A DNA stretch of 64,000 nucleotides. It comes from Oreohelix idahoensis (Eukaryota; Mollusca; Gastropoda; Stylommatophora; Oreohelicidae). The notes beneath the pieces are model-generated. The model was not told the origin of the DNA. It ran no database searches and was given only the letters and a program-made list of their open reading frames with translations. The stretch is taken from NCBI GenBank assembly GCA_024509875.1, contig JAMPIV010022911.1:682001-746000 (forward strand), read 5' to 3'. The position numbers and the translations under genes were made by a program. Below are positions 28,701 to 40,442 of this stretch, one piece after another. The first letter of the stretch is position 1, and every line of letters starts with the position of its first letter.

Positions 28701-30702
28701 GTATAGAGAGGTCCCCAATGAACATACGGGGTTTTCCCCTTTTGAACTTGTCTTTGGCGCGCAACCGCGCGGCCCTATGTCTTTACTTCACGATCTAATC
28801 ACTGCCGATAATATTAGCGATGAGACTCAATCTTCTTATGAGTACGTCATTGCTCTTAGGCAAAAGATCATCGAGGCATGCAAACTAGCAACTTCGTCTT
28901 CAGAATTTGCTAAAGAAAAGGCAAGGCAGTTTGCAAATAAGAATAGATGTCTACGACAACTTTGTCCAGGTGACAAAGCTCTCGTTCTACTTCCTTCAAG
29001 GGAGAACAGACTTCTAATTGCATGGAAAGGTCCATATGCAATAGTCTCCAAAATTTCTGATGTCGACTATGTTGTCGATATTGATGGAAAGCATAAAACT
29101 TTCCACATAAATATGCTCACAGAATTTTATGAAAGACCTGACTATTTGCAGCCTATTTTCCAGGCTACGGACAATTCACAAGCAACTCATGGTCAGTACT
29201 CATCTCTGTCAGTTATACAGGATGAGGAAACTACTTTTTCTGATGTCAATCTTCCTCTTTCTATGGTCCCACTTTATTCTACGGAATCTTGGAAAAACGT
29301 GACCGTTTCTCCAAATCTTTCCGCTGAGGAACATCGACAAGTTTCTTCGATGTTGCAAACATTTCAGGATGTTCTTACAGACATCCCGGGACACACACAT
29401 GTCATAGAACATGACATTGTGCTAACTGATCACAATCCTATCAGAGTCAGACCATATCCAATACCTATCCATTTCCAGTCTCAAGTCGAAAAAGAATTGG
29501 ATGAAATGATACGTTTGGAAATCATTGAACCATCCACTTCAGCATACTCTTCGTCTATGGTTATTGTTCGAAAGAAGGATAATAACATTCGCATTTGCGT
29601 AGATTATCGCAAATTGAACCAAGTTACGAAGTTCGATGCTGAACCTATGCCTTCATTAGAAGAGCTACTCAATAAACTTTCTAATTCTAGATTCTTTACC
29701 AAACTAGATTTGTCTAAAGGTTATTGGCAAGTCCCGCTAACTGAACGTGCCAAACCTTTTACAGCTTTTTCTACACCTAGGGGTTTATTCCAATGGAATT
29801 TCATGCCTTTTGGTCTTATGAACGCCCCTGCTACATTCGTACGCATGATGCGGCGAATTCTCGCATATCGTACAGATGTCATAGCATACCTAGATGATAT
29901 CTGTCTATTCAGTGATTCTTGGGAAGATCACTATTTGGGTTTATACGAATTACTGTCTACTCTTCGCGAGTATAACTTGACTGCAAAACCCTCTAAAGCC
30001 TTTATAGGATTTAGCGAGATTTCTTTCCTAGGTCATCGGGTTGGTCATGGTCTTTTAAAGACAGAGGACCACAATGTTTCAAAAATACTTAACATTTCGG
30101 TCCCTAAGACGAAGAAACAAGTAAGGAGTCTATTAGGTTTGATTCAATTCTACGGACGATTCATTCCGAATCTGTCCTCCATTATGGCACCGCTTTCTAC
30201 TTTATTGAAGAAAGGGTCGCCTAATCTGATCCGCTGGTCTAAAGAATGTCAATCCTCATTGGACCAGGTTAAAGCCCTATTTTCATCTCCACCTATTCTT
30301 AAGTTACCTACTATTGAGAAGACTTTTGTTCTTCGAAGTGACGCCTCGTCAACAGGGATTGGGGCAGCACTAATGCAGGAGTATTCTGATACTTTGCATC
30401 CGGTGATGTATATCTCTAGGAAATTAAACGCTGCAGAAAAGAATTACTCGGTTTTAGACCGTGAGTTATTGGCTATGGTATGGTCTATTCTGAAGTTACA
30501 AAGATTTCTTCTAGGCGCACATTTCATTGTGGAAACCGACCAGAAAGCGCTTACTGCTATTCAGAGCAAAAACTTGAAGAGCTCGAGGTCCACTCGTTAT
30601 GCCATAGCTCTTCAACCATTTCATTTCTCGGTTCGAGCTATCCGTGGTTCGGATAATGTAATGGCAGACATTCTGTCCAGATGTCCACACGATTCCACAT
30701 GA
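25783..30702 (+). CDS. Gypsy-2 Gag-Pol polyprotein, order Gag-PR-INT-RT-RH
   Basis: 1,639 codons, no stop, ATG at 25783. Domains: long charged coiled coil (about 30-150) with exact 8-residue repeats (ENKRLEKEA three times); capsid-like Gag with SCAN-like part (about 176-345); a basic N/R/G-rich region (about 360-510) in place of a CCHC knuckle, followed by CIQC and SCGH, which could form a different zinc site; protease D580-S-G; integrase HHCC finger (about 776-822, HDSQCAGH then CKVC); triad D846, D906, E942; GPY module WKGPYAI (about 1081); RT with D1309 and YLDD, catalytic D1371-D1372; RNase H with D1520 and D1586. Integrase precedes RT, as in the Gmr1 group. All catalytic residues are present and the LTRs are nearly identical, so this is a candidate active element. 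Confidence 0.96.
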   Translation: MSTFEYFIEQGKALGKTGDKLEEFATVQYAKALKSEEKKMKEQTEQKRIEAEIEQKKLQMQVEEKRFQMEMEKQKREAENKRLEKEAENKRLEKEAENKRLEIEAEEKKLQAQAEERKLQAEAEERRLQREADERKAKMEHDEKVLALELEKLKLLNTGNANDANKVSNKTNAKDFKLNLPAFNPSIDDITFYLDRFESACNVHNIDKTLYVYHLSKILRGDALTLLSMVDVPDKNNYEVVRAALLKKYQLNEDGYRLKFKTMLPETGVEFSEFISGIRLTFLRWVELSKTENTFEALMDLLLRDKVMSSVNEAFLSFLHERKPKNIKEMEEYCSQYVTAHPHITISNSKVKEGLPVASAAPYGPNFMRKFQGSQKNFNKKSNRNYAQNHSDQFQGDSSSQNWRQPNTTRYSTPVNFRNFHKGNRYRGKYFMQRPQYQDNRGSQQHRDSNDSYGNWNSNQDKNYSRDFNDNCRGNNGRGRSQHKRKRYQQTNSVQQESQGADKQVNNDKDHNAIGCSSFDFGRANKCIQCSTLFDPKTVSTLSCGHPLPALPANVAHDGRGSLILHKGLVNSNPVSVLFDSGCTTVGVRQSLVDPSCATGKVIKCVTFGGTLEKYPTAIIHIATPFFTGEVHACLLPNPIADLIIGRIHGVRECTPQQIAVWEEQNIEATNAVVTRAHALDPPQTSLTNNDEVNDQDSHLTITRDSFIKLQEEDPSLQKFFILAKKGDPNQNTNRKSWISMKNGVLVRMVQDSTTSTHSQILVPKSMRLQILQHAHDSQCAGHMGFSRTKSRVLAAFFWPFVSKDIRMYCRSCKVCQEVKSKGPRHAAPIQAADIPIRPFQKMAIDIIGPFRIKSARGHQFILTCVDMCTRWPEAIPLKSISTADIADALWLIFSRLGFPGEILSDHGTQLISDTMSQVMSMLHIKRSLSSIYHPMSNGLVERLNRTLKTLLGKITEDHPQDWDRVLPAALFAYREVPNEHTGFSPFELVFGAQPRGPMSLLHDLITADNISDETQSSYEYVIALRQKIIEACKLATSSSEFAKEKARQFANKNRCLRQLCPGDKALVLLPSRENRLLIAWKGPYAIVSKISDVDYVVDIDGKHKTFHINMLTEFYERPDYLQPIFQATDNSQATHGQYSSLSVIQDEETTFSDVNLPLSMVPLYSTESWKNVTVSPNLSAEEHRQVSSMLQTFQDVLTDIPGHTHVIEHDIVLTDHNPIRVRPYPIPIHFQSQVEKELDEMIRLEIIEPSTSAYSSSMVIVRKKDNNIRICVDYRKLNQVTKFDAEPMPSLEELLNKLSNSRFFTKLDLSKGYWQVPLTERAKPFTAFSTPRGLFQWNFMPFGLMNAPATFVRMMRRILAYRTDVIAYLDDICLFSDSWEDHYLGLYELLSTLREYNLTAKPSKAFIGFSEISFLGHRVGHGLLKTEDHNVSKILNISVPKTKKQVRSLLGLIQFYGRFIPNLSSIMAPLSTLLKKGSPNLIRWSKECQSSLDQVKALFSSPPILKLPTIEKTFVLRSDASSTGIGAALMQEYSDTLHPVMYISRKLNAAEKNYSVLDRELLAMVWSILKLQRFLLGAHFIVETDQKALTAIQSKNLKSSRSTRYAIALQPFHFSVRAIRGSDNVMADILSRCPHDST

Positions 30703-31455
30703 TTCTTCTGTCATATATATATATTTCCTGATATACAGTCCAATGTTATAATGACATGTTAGTAGATTTTTTCTCACTTTTTTTTGAGGGAAATTTATAA
30801 CATTGTACCATGTAATTATCTAAGAAGGCTTAGTTAGTGATATACGGGCCAAAAGATCACTCGGCCACATTTAAATAAATTATTTTCAGGATTGTATTAA
30901 GAAATTTACCAGTTGTCTTTAAGATTTGTGTTATTGATATTTTCGCAGCACATCATTGAAGTCTGCGAGTTTATGTCCATTGTGGAACTTTGAGGATATC
31001 AAGTCCTGTCCTACATTGGGAGCGGATGATGTCCACATCTTCTTCTATTGAATGTTTTATGTCACCGAAGATCAACACATGTATTACTTATTAATTACTG
31101 TTACTTTATATAATGTAATAATATAGTGCGGTATATTAGTAAATTACACCGCTATTTGCAACACATTGTATGATAACACATAATATATTTAATTTCATAT
31201 ATTGGTATGAGAATAATTTGATTGTCATTATGTTGTTGCCATCATTGTGGCGTGTGTTGGTGGCACCTTCCTGGAATATATCAGCGTATACTTAGATAAA
31301 TTTTTTCTCTAAGGATCTGAGATATGATCTCAGTGTCGCTCCATGCGTTGAGCTAATTTGTTAGGTATATATCCACGCATCATACGTGCGTTAGGAGCCT
31401 AGATTTTTTCCGGCTCCAGGATTTAAAAAAAAAAAATGTTTCATTTTTTTTTCCC

Positions 31456-31470
31456 GGGAGGGTGCGGTAA
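31456..31470 (+). promoter_or_regulatory. Gypsy-2 polypurine tract region
   Basis: GGGAGGGTGCGGTAA ends directly at the 3' LTR. It is purine-rich but interrupted, preceded by A-rich and T-rich runs (31425-31452) and a hairpin GGAGCC/GGCTCC. Confidence 0.6.
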
Positions 31471-32848
31471 TGTTACGCACGGATCATTATTATTTTTCGT
31501 TTGTATAAACATTTTTCATATGTATGATCATTTTTTTGACTGAAGTGTGTATTATGTTTTCTATGGTCAAAGGGACATAATCCGAGTTATCGAAACTACA
31601 ATTTTTTAGGAGTTTGCCTTCTCTTGTATAGAGACACGTTCGGTCTATAATTTCTTGAACGAAGCGTGACCACATCTCCTTATTTGGTAGTATCAGTCAA
31701 CTATGGTAGATGTCTGAAACCTTTCTTAACGCTTCTTTTCATGACCATAAAAGGCGCGACTGTGTAAGACTTTTATCTCGAATGTTCTTAGAATCGTCTT
31801 ATTGTGAACGGCAACTCAGAGATTGTCGTTCTGCGCATGTCAAAAGCTGGGAGTTCGTTCTGTGTGTTCCGCCCAGTTGGGGCAGTTTAGAAATGGTTTA
31901 AGAAGCGAGCAGACGCAACTGCGTCTTGTGATTCTCTGAGGGAAATACATTGTCGTTGTGAGTTAGTTAGCTAACTAGACTATTTCCCAGTATTATTCAC
32001 GCCTGCCTGGAGGCATATGTTCATGGTTGATTTTCCGAAATAAGGTAATTCCTCTTGTATCGAACTTTATGCTATCATCTAGAGGTTCGTCATTTTGTCG
32101 CCTATTTGCTCGCCTGTGTGATGCAAAATGGAGAGGTACTTTGACTAGGATTAAGTCACCGGTATCTGTATACCTGAACTAGTTAAATATATATGGGTCG
32201 CTCTAGACCAACAAGACTATTGTCTGTGTTCCAGGATTCGTTATATCAGAGATCACGTCCAAGTCAGATGGTTAGACTTAGGAACATTATAAAGGTCGAG
32301 CTGACCTGTAGCCCATGTATGCTATTCACGTGCAGACAGTGAACGGACTTATTGTATACAACTGATCTGCTAGCATCAGAATGGGAGCATTTATTATTGT
32401 TTATGAACATTGAAGATCTGTAGCTGACACTGTTGCAGAAATTATTATTATTTATACAGCTTCACGAACTAGAACTCTATGATTTATGAATTTCTGAATC
32501 TATTGAACTGTGATGTCTTATGACGCATATATACAACAGCTGTCATTGCTGACTACAGAAATTGTTTTCAATGTGCCATATCATCTTGCTGAACTCGTTA
32601 ACTATGTTGATGTCATAAGTATCATGACTGTTTTGTGGCGTGCAATAAATGGAAGAAACTTATACAACGAAGTTACCCTTTCTATGACTCTACACGTCAT
32701 GTTGCCTGTGTGATAACCCTGTGAACTGTTCCACTACCACATACACAGCAACATCTTAAATCAGAGAAGACACCTACATCTTGCACTTTAATACCAGGTG
32801 TCGATAAGGGTGGCAAGTTACCACTTCAGCTCAAATCCACCCTTATCA
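31471..32848 (+). repeat. Gypsy-2 3' LTR
   Basis: 1,378 bp, same length as the 5' LTR. Differences seen: near 31691, two near 31950-31955, and two in the last 100 bp. TATAAAGG lies at 32288-32295. Confidence 0.95.
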
Positions 32849-32853
32849 GGTAC

Positions 32854-35384
32854 ATCGGACAATTAAAAGTGTATTCTAGACGGACCAATAACGGCATCCT
32901 TAATCACGTATGCGTAAAAAATTATTAAGCATCTAAAATGGCCGGAATCCAAATCCGTCTTACCGAGTTGGGTTTGGAAATAAACTATAGGATTAGGAGC
33001 GAAGTACCGCATGGAAGAGGTCAGAAATTCAATAATAGGACTGTTCCTTTATAAGTATATGCAAAGATTTCCACGAAAAGTGTTATACAAACGGATAAAT
33101 TCTGAGTTGAATGCATCGATACCTCAGGCAAGTCGTAAATTTTGCTGTTTAGACTGCGCCTATGAAAAGATGGACTAAGTAAGGTAAAGGACAATTATCT
33201 AGATATCAAAAGAATAAGCAGAACGTACTTTAAGCCCAAGATGAAGGAAATCGATCCAGAAATAAAGAAGATATGAATATTTCTAATTTTCCATAAATGC
33301 ACAACTTGACACAATTCTGCCTGCATTTGAGGACGCGAACATACTTCAGTCTTATTGTTCTCCGAACCGCTCGGCCTTGACATATAAAAGGACGTGCCCA
33401 CAGTCAAATGCTTGCCACAAAAATTCAAACTACAGCAAAAGCGCCAGTTCTGTCAATGAGACTCTGAATAGCCATTAACAGCTCGACTGTATGTACTTGA
33501 GGGTGAGAAAGAATGCATAAATTTATATATTTCTAATTAATTAATCAAATTGTGCCTTAAGTAGTGTATAAGTGTTATAAACCAGTGTAAATATTGGGAG
33601 CAATCCAAGCCTGTGGTTATTTATATAAATTGAGAATGGAAGTTAAAAGTGTGTTAGTAGTTTTAGAAAAGTATTAAAGAATTATTTCTAGAAGGAATGG
33701 ACTACACACAAGGAACGAAGGAAAGAATGAAAGTAATTGAATTACTGTATTGATTAAGGTATTATATTTCTACAAGGCCTAATCACTGTATAGAAGAAGT
33801 GAATCATGTACAGATAGCTGTAACAAAGAACTTTGTGAAAGATTATCTTCACAGTAAAATAAATTATGTTATTCATGATTTATTATGGCCTGTGCGTCTA
33901 CCTGCACAATGTCTGAAACTGTCTCTTATCACCTACATCTTTGGTAGGAAGATAGAAATAGATAATACAGTGGTTAACAAATTATATTGCAGGTTACATC
34001 CTGTAACCAACGTGTACCTTAAAGGAGCCAGACTCAACTGAAGGAGCTAGTGGTGCAAGAGCCCTATAAGTCAAGAGGGACAACAACATAGTTACCGTGC
34101 TGCCTTGAAGAATCACATCTGATAGCTTCTTCCCAGAGCAATATTGTGAAAGACTACAGGACAAGAAGTAAAGATAAGTGGCCTTACAAGGCTACTGACA
34201 GTATTACCACAATAATTAAAGTTAGACATTATGATGAAAGGTCAGTGCATCAAAATAGTCAAATTCATAAATCAGTGATTGACTTTATGTTTCATCCTGT
34301 AAATACAATCACCCTTCAATTTCTTACTCATCTTACTTGTAACAGTCAATATTGCAAAGTTCATTACACAATAGCCCAGCACGGCTATTAAATCCATATT
34401 CTTCTGTAAATCTTCTCAGATGCTTACTTAGTCTCATTTTATCCACCTCATAGTCAATTTTGTAGCTTTAGCTTCATTTCTCATTATCCTGCGCTCACTT
34501 AGTTGTAAGCGTCGTTAACCTTGTAATACTTTATTTCAGCTTCTGAAATCATTCTATTCAATGTCTATCAAAAGTTATGAGTCAAAGGACCTACTTACTT
34601 TGGTTTCACAGAATCCTCGCAACACTCATATTTCTTACTATCACCCTTTATCACTGAGCCTATACTTTAAACACAGCTTTGTCTTTCATATGTGAATAGA
34701 TTCTACTACTCTAACTAGGTCTATAGTATTCTTCAGAAGTATTCATTCTGTTTATCACAGAAATTGAACTTGAGCCTGGCAGAAAACACATTCCTGCCAC
34801 TCTACGTCCTTAACCAGGACTGCTCCTCCGAAAAAATGCGACCGCTCACCAGCGTGTCCAAGTGTGTTCTCCTCTATAAAATCATTATCAGCTGATCTGT
34901 CCTTGTTTACTGTAAATTCATTGGTTCCTCCTATTCTCCACTCAGCTGGAATATGTTCACGCTTATCCGCTGTGTAAACAACTCAGTGAAGTGTCATCTG
35001 TTGTCCTGGTAAACTTTTCACGTGCATATTTTTTTCTCTCAACTCACTTAATCATATAAGGGAGGTAATTAACCGTTGTCTCCCTTTGCATAATTTGACT
35101 TAATCTTAATATTGTCTTCTCTAAAGCTTACTATACAATTCTTATATGTACATTTTCTAAACCATAATTACGAACTCACCAAATCTACTTAAGTGTAATT
35201 AAGCACTTTCCTCCCCTGACCTTAATATTCAGAGTCTCCTCCCTTTGATCAAAGTATTATTTCACTCATTTTATCTCCCTTTTAGCAAGACAAATAGTCT
35301 TTATTCAAATCCATTCTTATTTCTTAACCAAAACCAAATCACCGCTTATAATTCCTGCTTGAGCATTTATAATGCTCCTAGCAA
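32854..35384. other. Unassigned sequence right of Gypsy-2
   Basis: No domain-bearing frame; two frames of about 80 codons (33799-34041 and 34146-34391) are unrecognised. ACATATAAAAGGACG near 33380 is TATA-like. Around 34760-34830 the minus strand reads like a decayed tRNA-type SINE head (TGGTTAAGGACG, then a GGCAG/CTGCC stem and AAGTTCAATTTC). Confidence 0.4.
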
Positions 35385-36710
35385 AGTCAACGGTGACAAC
35401 TTGTGTAGAGTAGTAGGATTGAACTGGTATGACAAGGTCACCAATATGGAACTGATGACAAGAACCTGACAGGTAATAGCGGATCATGGTATCGGCGACG
35501 TATTCGAGACATTGGTTAAACCTGTTGACAGTATACTCGGGCGAGTCCTTGTTCTAGAATCCACAGAGTTAGCTGATGACACGTGACATGTGGAAGACAT
35601 GGTGTGCATTCTCTGACAGGCCATGCTCCTGGGGAGCTGACGAGTTTTGATAGAACTGAAATTATTTAACCAACATTACAGAAAAACCTAACCATGATAA
35701 TGGTTAGCGATTCAGCTTTAAGATGTATAGTTAGTCTAAATTTCGACGCAAGAAAAATGAATTGGTCGACTTACCAATCACGAGGATTGTGACAAGATTG
35801 TAACCTACTGCTTATTTAACGTTCTCGCTGTTCTCCATGTTTGAGAGCCATACAATATGACTTAATATGTCAGATGAAGATTATTATTTTTGTGTTCGAC
35901 TCAGTGTCTTTTAGTTTCCATACAAGTCACAATGTAATGAAAGCTTCTCTTGTCATCTCATGCAATAATGTTTCGTGGAGTGGGATGAGGACTTTTGGTT
36001 ATTATTGGGCTCACAGGGGAGCTTACTATCTTCGTCCATCACAACTTTAGTTGAGGCAGCACTAGGTGCCGGTCAAAATTATGTGGTATGGTTTATTGAT
36101 TCACTACATTAAAGCGAAACAAGTGCTATACGTTGTTAGTAACCTGTATTTGAGCCCTGTATGTCTATTTATCGCTTTACAAATATAAATGCATATCAAT
36201 ATTAACTCTTACTATCCGGCAAGCCCCTTGAAGTGGCGCGGAGTTAGTACCAATTTTACGGTTCGCCAGTTCAACTGGCGCGCGATGGTAATGATAGCTA
36301 AACTAGCACGTAAAATAAGAAAAAAAATAACAGAAGTATCTTTCCACATTAAAAAAGATTTTGCAATTTTTTTTCTTGACCTTACAATAAATATTTGGAA
36401 ATAATTTAAAAACTTAAAAAGAAATGCTTTAAATAGTACGATTATTATTCTCAGACATATTACCTCCCTTGGTAATAAAAATTACATACCTTAGAATTAT
36501 AGCATAACTGTATCTTAACATTTAAGTACGAGGGAAAAAGTGATGCGATGGTGTGTGGAAAATTGATAAGAGTTCACAATGTCAATGTCTGGTTGTGTAG
36601 TCAATAAAGAAAGTTAGTTAAAAGCTATTTAATTTACAAGCTTGTTGTATACGAGTCGTAATAAACAGCTAAACATCACTCAACTGCATTACACTTAACC
36701 TTAATTTTTT
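35385..36710 (+). repeat. Dispersed repeat family D, copy 2
   Basis: Best-preserved D copy, without the SINE and 72-bp expansion of copy 1. It starts near GTGTAGAGTAGTAGG, which in frame gives CRVVGLNWYDKVTNMELM (LINE-like), and ends near CATCACTCAACTGCATTAC. A perfect short palindrome CGCCAGTTCAACTGGCG lies near 36263-36279. Otherwise non-coding. Confidence 0.75.
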
Positions 36711-37247
36711 CTGTCAGTGATTAAATAAGGAAACTTACAAGTTAACACCTCGAAGACGGCCATACATTTTGTTTTAAACAAGTGTTTATTATTACATTAA
36801 GTGTGGTAGTAGTAGAAGTCTCCACCAATCAGAACTGAGTATGGAGATAATGCTCTAGTGAAGGGGTAATCATCATCTACGTTTTGCCTGGTGCTCTCCA
36901 CTTGTACTTGACGGGTTTACTTGTTGTAAGATTCACTATGTCCAATTTAATTCCAGGCAGTAGACGACATCTCTATTATGTGTGATCGGCAGCTTCGTAC
37001 TGGCAATATGCTGGACTTCTATTCAGCACCTACATGCATCTCTTGCACACATCTTCAAAATTCAACTGACGTGACCGGCTGTTCTTTTGTCAGGACGCAA
37101 GCTTAGACACAACATTAATTTTAATCCAGTCGAGTGATATTTAGCACTTTCTTACAACTCATGTAGAACGTGCATGTAAACTCACTGACTGATAATTAAA
37201 TTTTCTGTAATTGTAACACAACCAGACCTTGACGTGGGAAAGTGTTA
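36711..37247. other. Unassigned non-coding sequence
   Basis: Nothing recognised between D copy 2 and the 23-bp array. Confidence 0.5.
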
Positions 37248-37341
37248 TCGATGTTCCCACTATAATCACATCGATGTTCCCACTATAATCACATCGATGT
37301 TCCCACTATAATCACATCAGTGTTCCCACTATAATCACATC
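37248..37341. repeat. 23-bp tandem repeat, four copies
   Basis: Units ATCGATGTTCCCACTATAAT plus CAC, nearly identical; the last differ at one or two bases. Confidence 0.92.
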
Positions 37342-37450
37342 GGTTTTTCTCAAATTAAAAGTAAAAAATTGTTTTCCATGTCATCTGAAGGGACGTAACT
37401 TTTATAATGAAAGAACGCAATTATGTCTTGTAAAGATAATCACACCATGC

Positions 37451-37732
37451 GGGGAGCCGCGCTGGTGTAATGGCTTCGGCGTTGTACTGGCGACCAGGTG
37501 TTCATGGTTCAAACCCGGACGTCGGCGTTTGAAGAAATGTTTACGGCCGGAAATTTGACTGAATAGCCTGAACGGCTCCTGTGATAAACCCTCTGTGGAT
37601 GGGAAGGAGCGAAGCTCCTGACCGGGTTGGAAGGAAAGTCCTCAGGTTCCCCAGCCTCGCAATGACATGTCATTGGGCCGAAGGGTCTGAAAGCCCAAGT
37701 GCCGCTGGTTAAGGAAAAAAAAAAAAAAAAAA
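37451..37732 (+). mobile_element. tRNA-headed SINE (family S1), copy 2
   Basis: 282 bp, starting GGGGAGCCGCGCTGGTGTAA, with B-box-like ATGGTTCAAACCC, the S1 body (AACGGCTCCTG, GGAAGGAGCGAAGCTCCTGA) and a pure A tail of about 19. A perfect 12-bp target duplication ATCACACCATGC flanks it (37439-37450 and 37733-37744). The long clean tail suggests recent insertion. Confidence 0.92.
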
Positions 37733-37770
37733 ATCACACCATGCAAAATAATAAGTTTTATAGTTTAATA

Positions 37771-37876
37771 TATTCCCAAATATTTGTGTAAGAAAGAAGT
37801 AAATTACAAAGTTTTTCATATTCCGTAGATAATATTGTGTTATTTGTTATTACTATGGACATATACATTTATATTT
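37771..37876. repeat. 106-bp direct repeat, left copy (long target-site duplication)
   Basis: Begins TATTCCCAAATATTTGTG and ends ACATTTATATTT. It matches 40451-40556 with two mismatches, and the LINE starts at its last base. Confidence 0.9.
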
Positions 37877-38872
37877 TATGAAAATCTGGATGAAACAATT
37901 AAGAAAATTCCAAAGAAAGATCTTCTCATTGTGTTAGGTGATAGGAATGCTAAAATAGGGCCAGATGCATACGATCAGTGGGCTGGCACAGTGGGGAAAT
38001 TTGGGACAGGAGAAACCGACGATCGAGGACTAAGGCTTCTAGAATTTTCCAGCAACTATAAACTAACCCTTGCAAATACACTATTTCCTCAAAAGTTATC
38101 AAGAAGAACAACGTGGCATGTCCCAAAAACTGAGATACATGGCCAAACTGATTTTATTCTTGTATCCAAAAGATTCAAGTCCAGTATTAATAAAGCCAAG
38201 ACTAGGACTTTTCCTGGCGCCGACATTGTTAGTGATCACGACATGGTATTGATGACGCTCAAGCTTAAACTCAAAAAGAACTATGATCAAAACAGATGTT
38301 CTCAGTTAAGATTCAATTTAGACAAACTGAAAGATCCAGAAATCGCGGGAATCTTTGCGGCAACTGTTGGAGGAAAATTCGCAGCTCTCAACTTTTTGGA
38401 GGATGATATCAACTCAATCACAGAGAACATGAAAGACGTGCTCATTGAATCAGCAACAGAAATACTTGGTAAAAGAAAAAAAATAAACAAACCATGGGTT
38501 ACAGATGACATTCTGAAGTTATGTGATACACGGCGGGAAATCAAAAAAGTTAAGAAAGAGGTTCCTGAAGCAGCATGGCAATACAGTATGGTGAATAAAA
38601 ATATTAGAAAGAAAATGAAAAAGGCCAAAGAAAAATGGGTAGCTGATCAATGTGAGTCCATTAATACGGGGCTAATAAAAGGTAACAGCAAGGCAGCTTT
38701 TGGCACATTAAGAAGAATATCAAAACCCCAACAGTCCAGGGTAACTGTCATAGAAGATAGCAATGGGGCTCTGCTCAATGAAAAAACAGCTGTAATGAGA
38801 AGGTGGACAGAATATTGTAAAGAATTATATAACTGTAAACTTGACACTGACAGGCATATTAAACAACATTAA
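37877..38872 (+). pseudogene. LINE endonuclease (C-terminal part) and linker, before frameshift
   Basis: About 330 codons from the element's 5' truncation to a stop at 38870. It contains LLIVLGDRNAKIG (the endonuclease G-D-x-N motif), RGLRLLEFSSNYKLTLANT, TWHVPKTEIHGQTDFIL and VSDHDMVL, the conserved S-D-H of AP-type LINE endonucleases. The N-terminal catalytic part is missing. The apparent start upstream of 37877 lies in the flanking repeat and is not genuine. It continues in the next frame. Confidence 0.85.
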
Positions 38873-40442
38873 GTGCGAAAACAGAGAACTCGGAAATGCA
38901 GCAATATTACGGGAAGAAGTGGAAGAGGCTATATGTTCGATGAAAGGAGGGAAGTCACCGGGTGTGGATAATATCCCAGCAGAGCTCTTGAAATATGGAG
39001 GACCAGATATAGTAAAAATCATGACAACAATTTGCCAGAAGATATGGAGTACAAAAAAATGGCCAAAAGAATGGACGCAGTCATTAGTAATACCGCTTCC
39101 AAAGAAAGTAAATCTAAAAATGTGCAAGAACTACAGAACCATTAGCCTTATTAGTCATCCAAGTAAGGTGATGTTAAGGATACTTTTGAACAGAATAAAA
39201 CAGAAATCAGAAGAAATCTTGTCCGAGGAACAGGCTGGCTTTAGACCAAAAAGAAGTACCTCAGAACAAATCTTCAATATTAGATTACTGATCGAAAAAC
39301 ATCTCCAGCATCAACACGATTTATACCATAACTTCATCGATTTCACAAAAGCCTTCGATCGAGTCTGGCATGAAGCCTTATGGCAAATAATGAGAAAATT
39401 CAATTTTGATACCAACATCATAGATATCATTGAAGTACTATACAAGGACGCAAGCAGTGCTGTTTTTGCAAGCAACGACATTGGAGAATTTTTAGAAACA
39501 ACTGTAGGAGTTCGCCAGGGATGTATCCTGTCACCAGTGCTCTTTAATATATATCTAGAACATATTATGCAGGAGGCTCTCTACGATTATAAAACAACCA
39601 TATCGATTGGAGGCCGACCTCTTTGCAATCTACGTTTTGCTGATGATATCGATCTGATAGCTGGAACAGAATCAGAACTTCAAGACCTTACCTCTAGACT
39701 GGAGAAAGTAACAAGAACGTATGGGATGGAAATTAATATAGAAAAAAGCAAGATATTGGTGAATAGCCATAAGAAACATGTTCCGACCAACATTACGTTA
39801 AATGGGCAAACGTTAGAAGAAGTTAACACCTTTAAATATCTCCGGTCCACTATATGTAGTGATGGAAGATCAAGTAAAGAAATCAAGACAAGACTTGAGA
39901 TGGCCTCAGCTGCCATGACAAGGCTGAATGTGATCTGGAAAAGTAACATCAGTTTTCCTGTGAAGATCAAATTATACAAATCACTTGTATTATCTATTCT
40001 CTTGTATGGGTGTGAGGGCTGGACACTCACTGCAGATACGGAGCGAAGGATTCGGGCTTTCGAGCATAAATGTTATAGAAGAATTTTGCGCATTTGCTAT
40101 AAAGAGCACAAAACAAATGTCTATGTTAGAGAGAAGATAAACACCTATGCAGGCCACCAAGAACCACTTATGTCAATAGTGAAACGTCGAAAGCTTGACT
40201 GGTTTGGGCATGTAACTCGTCATGACTCCCTTTCGAAAACGATCCTCCAGCGTATAGTCGAAGGTAAAAGGAGAAGAGGAAGGCAAAGAAAATCCTGGAC
40301 TGATAACATCAAAGAATGGGTAGGACACGGTTTTTCCACACTTGTACGCATTGCTGAGGATAGAGAGCAGTGGAGGACCCTGTCTGCTGATGCTTCCACC
40401 ATGGCACCCCTACGACCCATGACGGGTTACGGGTTGAGATGA
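38841..40442 (+). pseudogene. LINE reverse transcriptase, after frameshift
   Basis: About 533 codons in the frame following the endonuclease piece; a one-base indel near 38850 explains the split. RT motifs in order: NYRTISLISHPSKVMLRIL, QAGFRPKRSTSEQIF, FIDFTKAFDRVWHEAL (first catalytic Asp), GVRQGCILSPVLFNIYL, and RFADDIDLIAG with catalytic D268-D269. The thumb and C-terminal region has LLYGCEGWTLT, LDWFGHVTRHDSL and GRQRKSWTDNIKEW. The RT frame itself is intact, but without a full endonuclease it is not autonomous. Confidence 0.9.

Larger units (their letters stand above)
22756..32848 (+). mobile_element. Gypsy-2: complete, young Gmr1-like Ty3/gypsy LTR retrotransposon
   Basis: 10,093 bp: two LTRs of 1,378 bp each, a 1,649-nt leader, one Gag-Pol ORF and a 768-bp 3' region. 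LTRs run from TGTTACGCACGG to CACCCTTATCA. A perfect 5-bp target duplication GGTAC flanks it (22751-22755 and 32849-32853). I count about five LTR differences by eye, near 99.6% identity, so it is younger than Gypsy-1. The ORF is intact. It belongs to the same domain-order group as Gypsy-1 but a different family; LTRs, leader and nucleocapsid do not match. Confidence 0.95.

Noticed and set aside
33370..33395. Host promoter (TATAAAAGG near 33381)
   Set aside because: One TATA-like word without a downstream gene; chance is likely in AT-rich DNA.
34760..34830. Minus-strand tRNA gene
   Set aside because: A and B boxes are both imperfect and the acceptor stem does not pair; at best an old SINE head.
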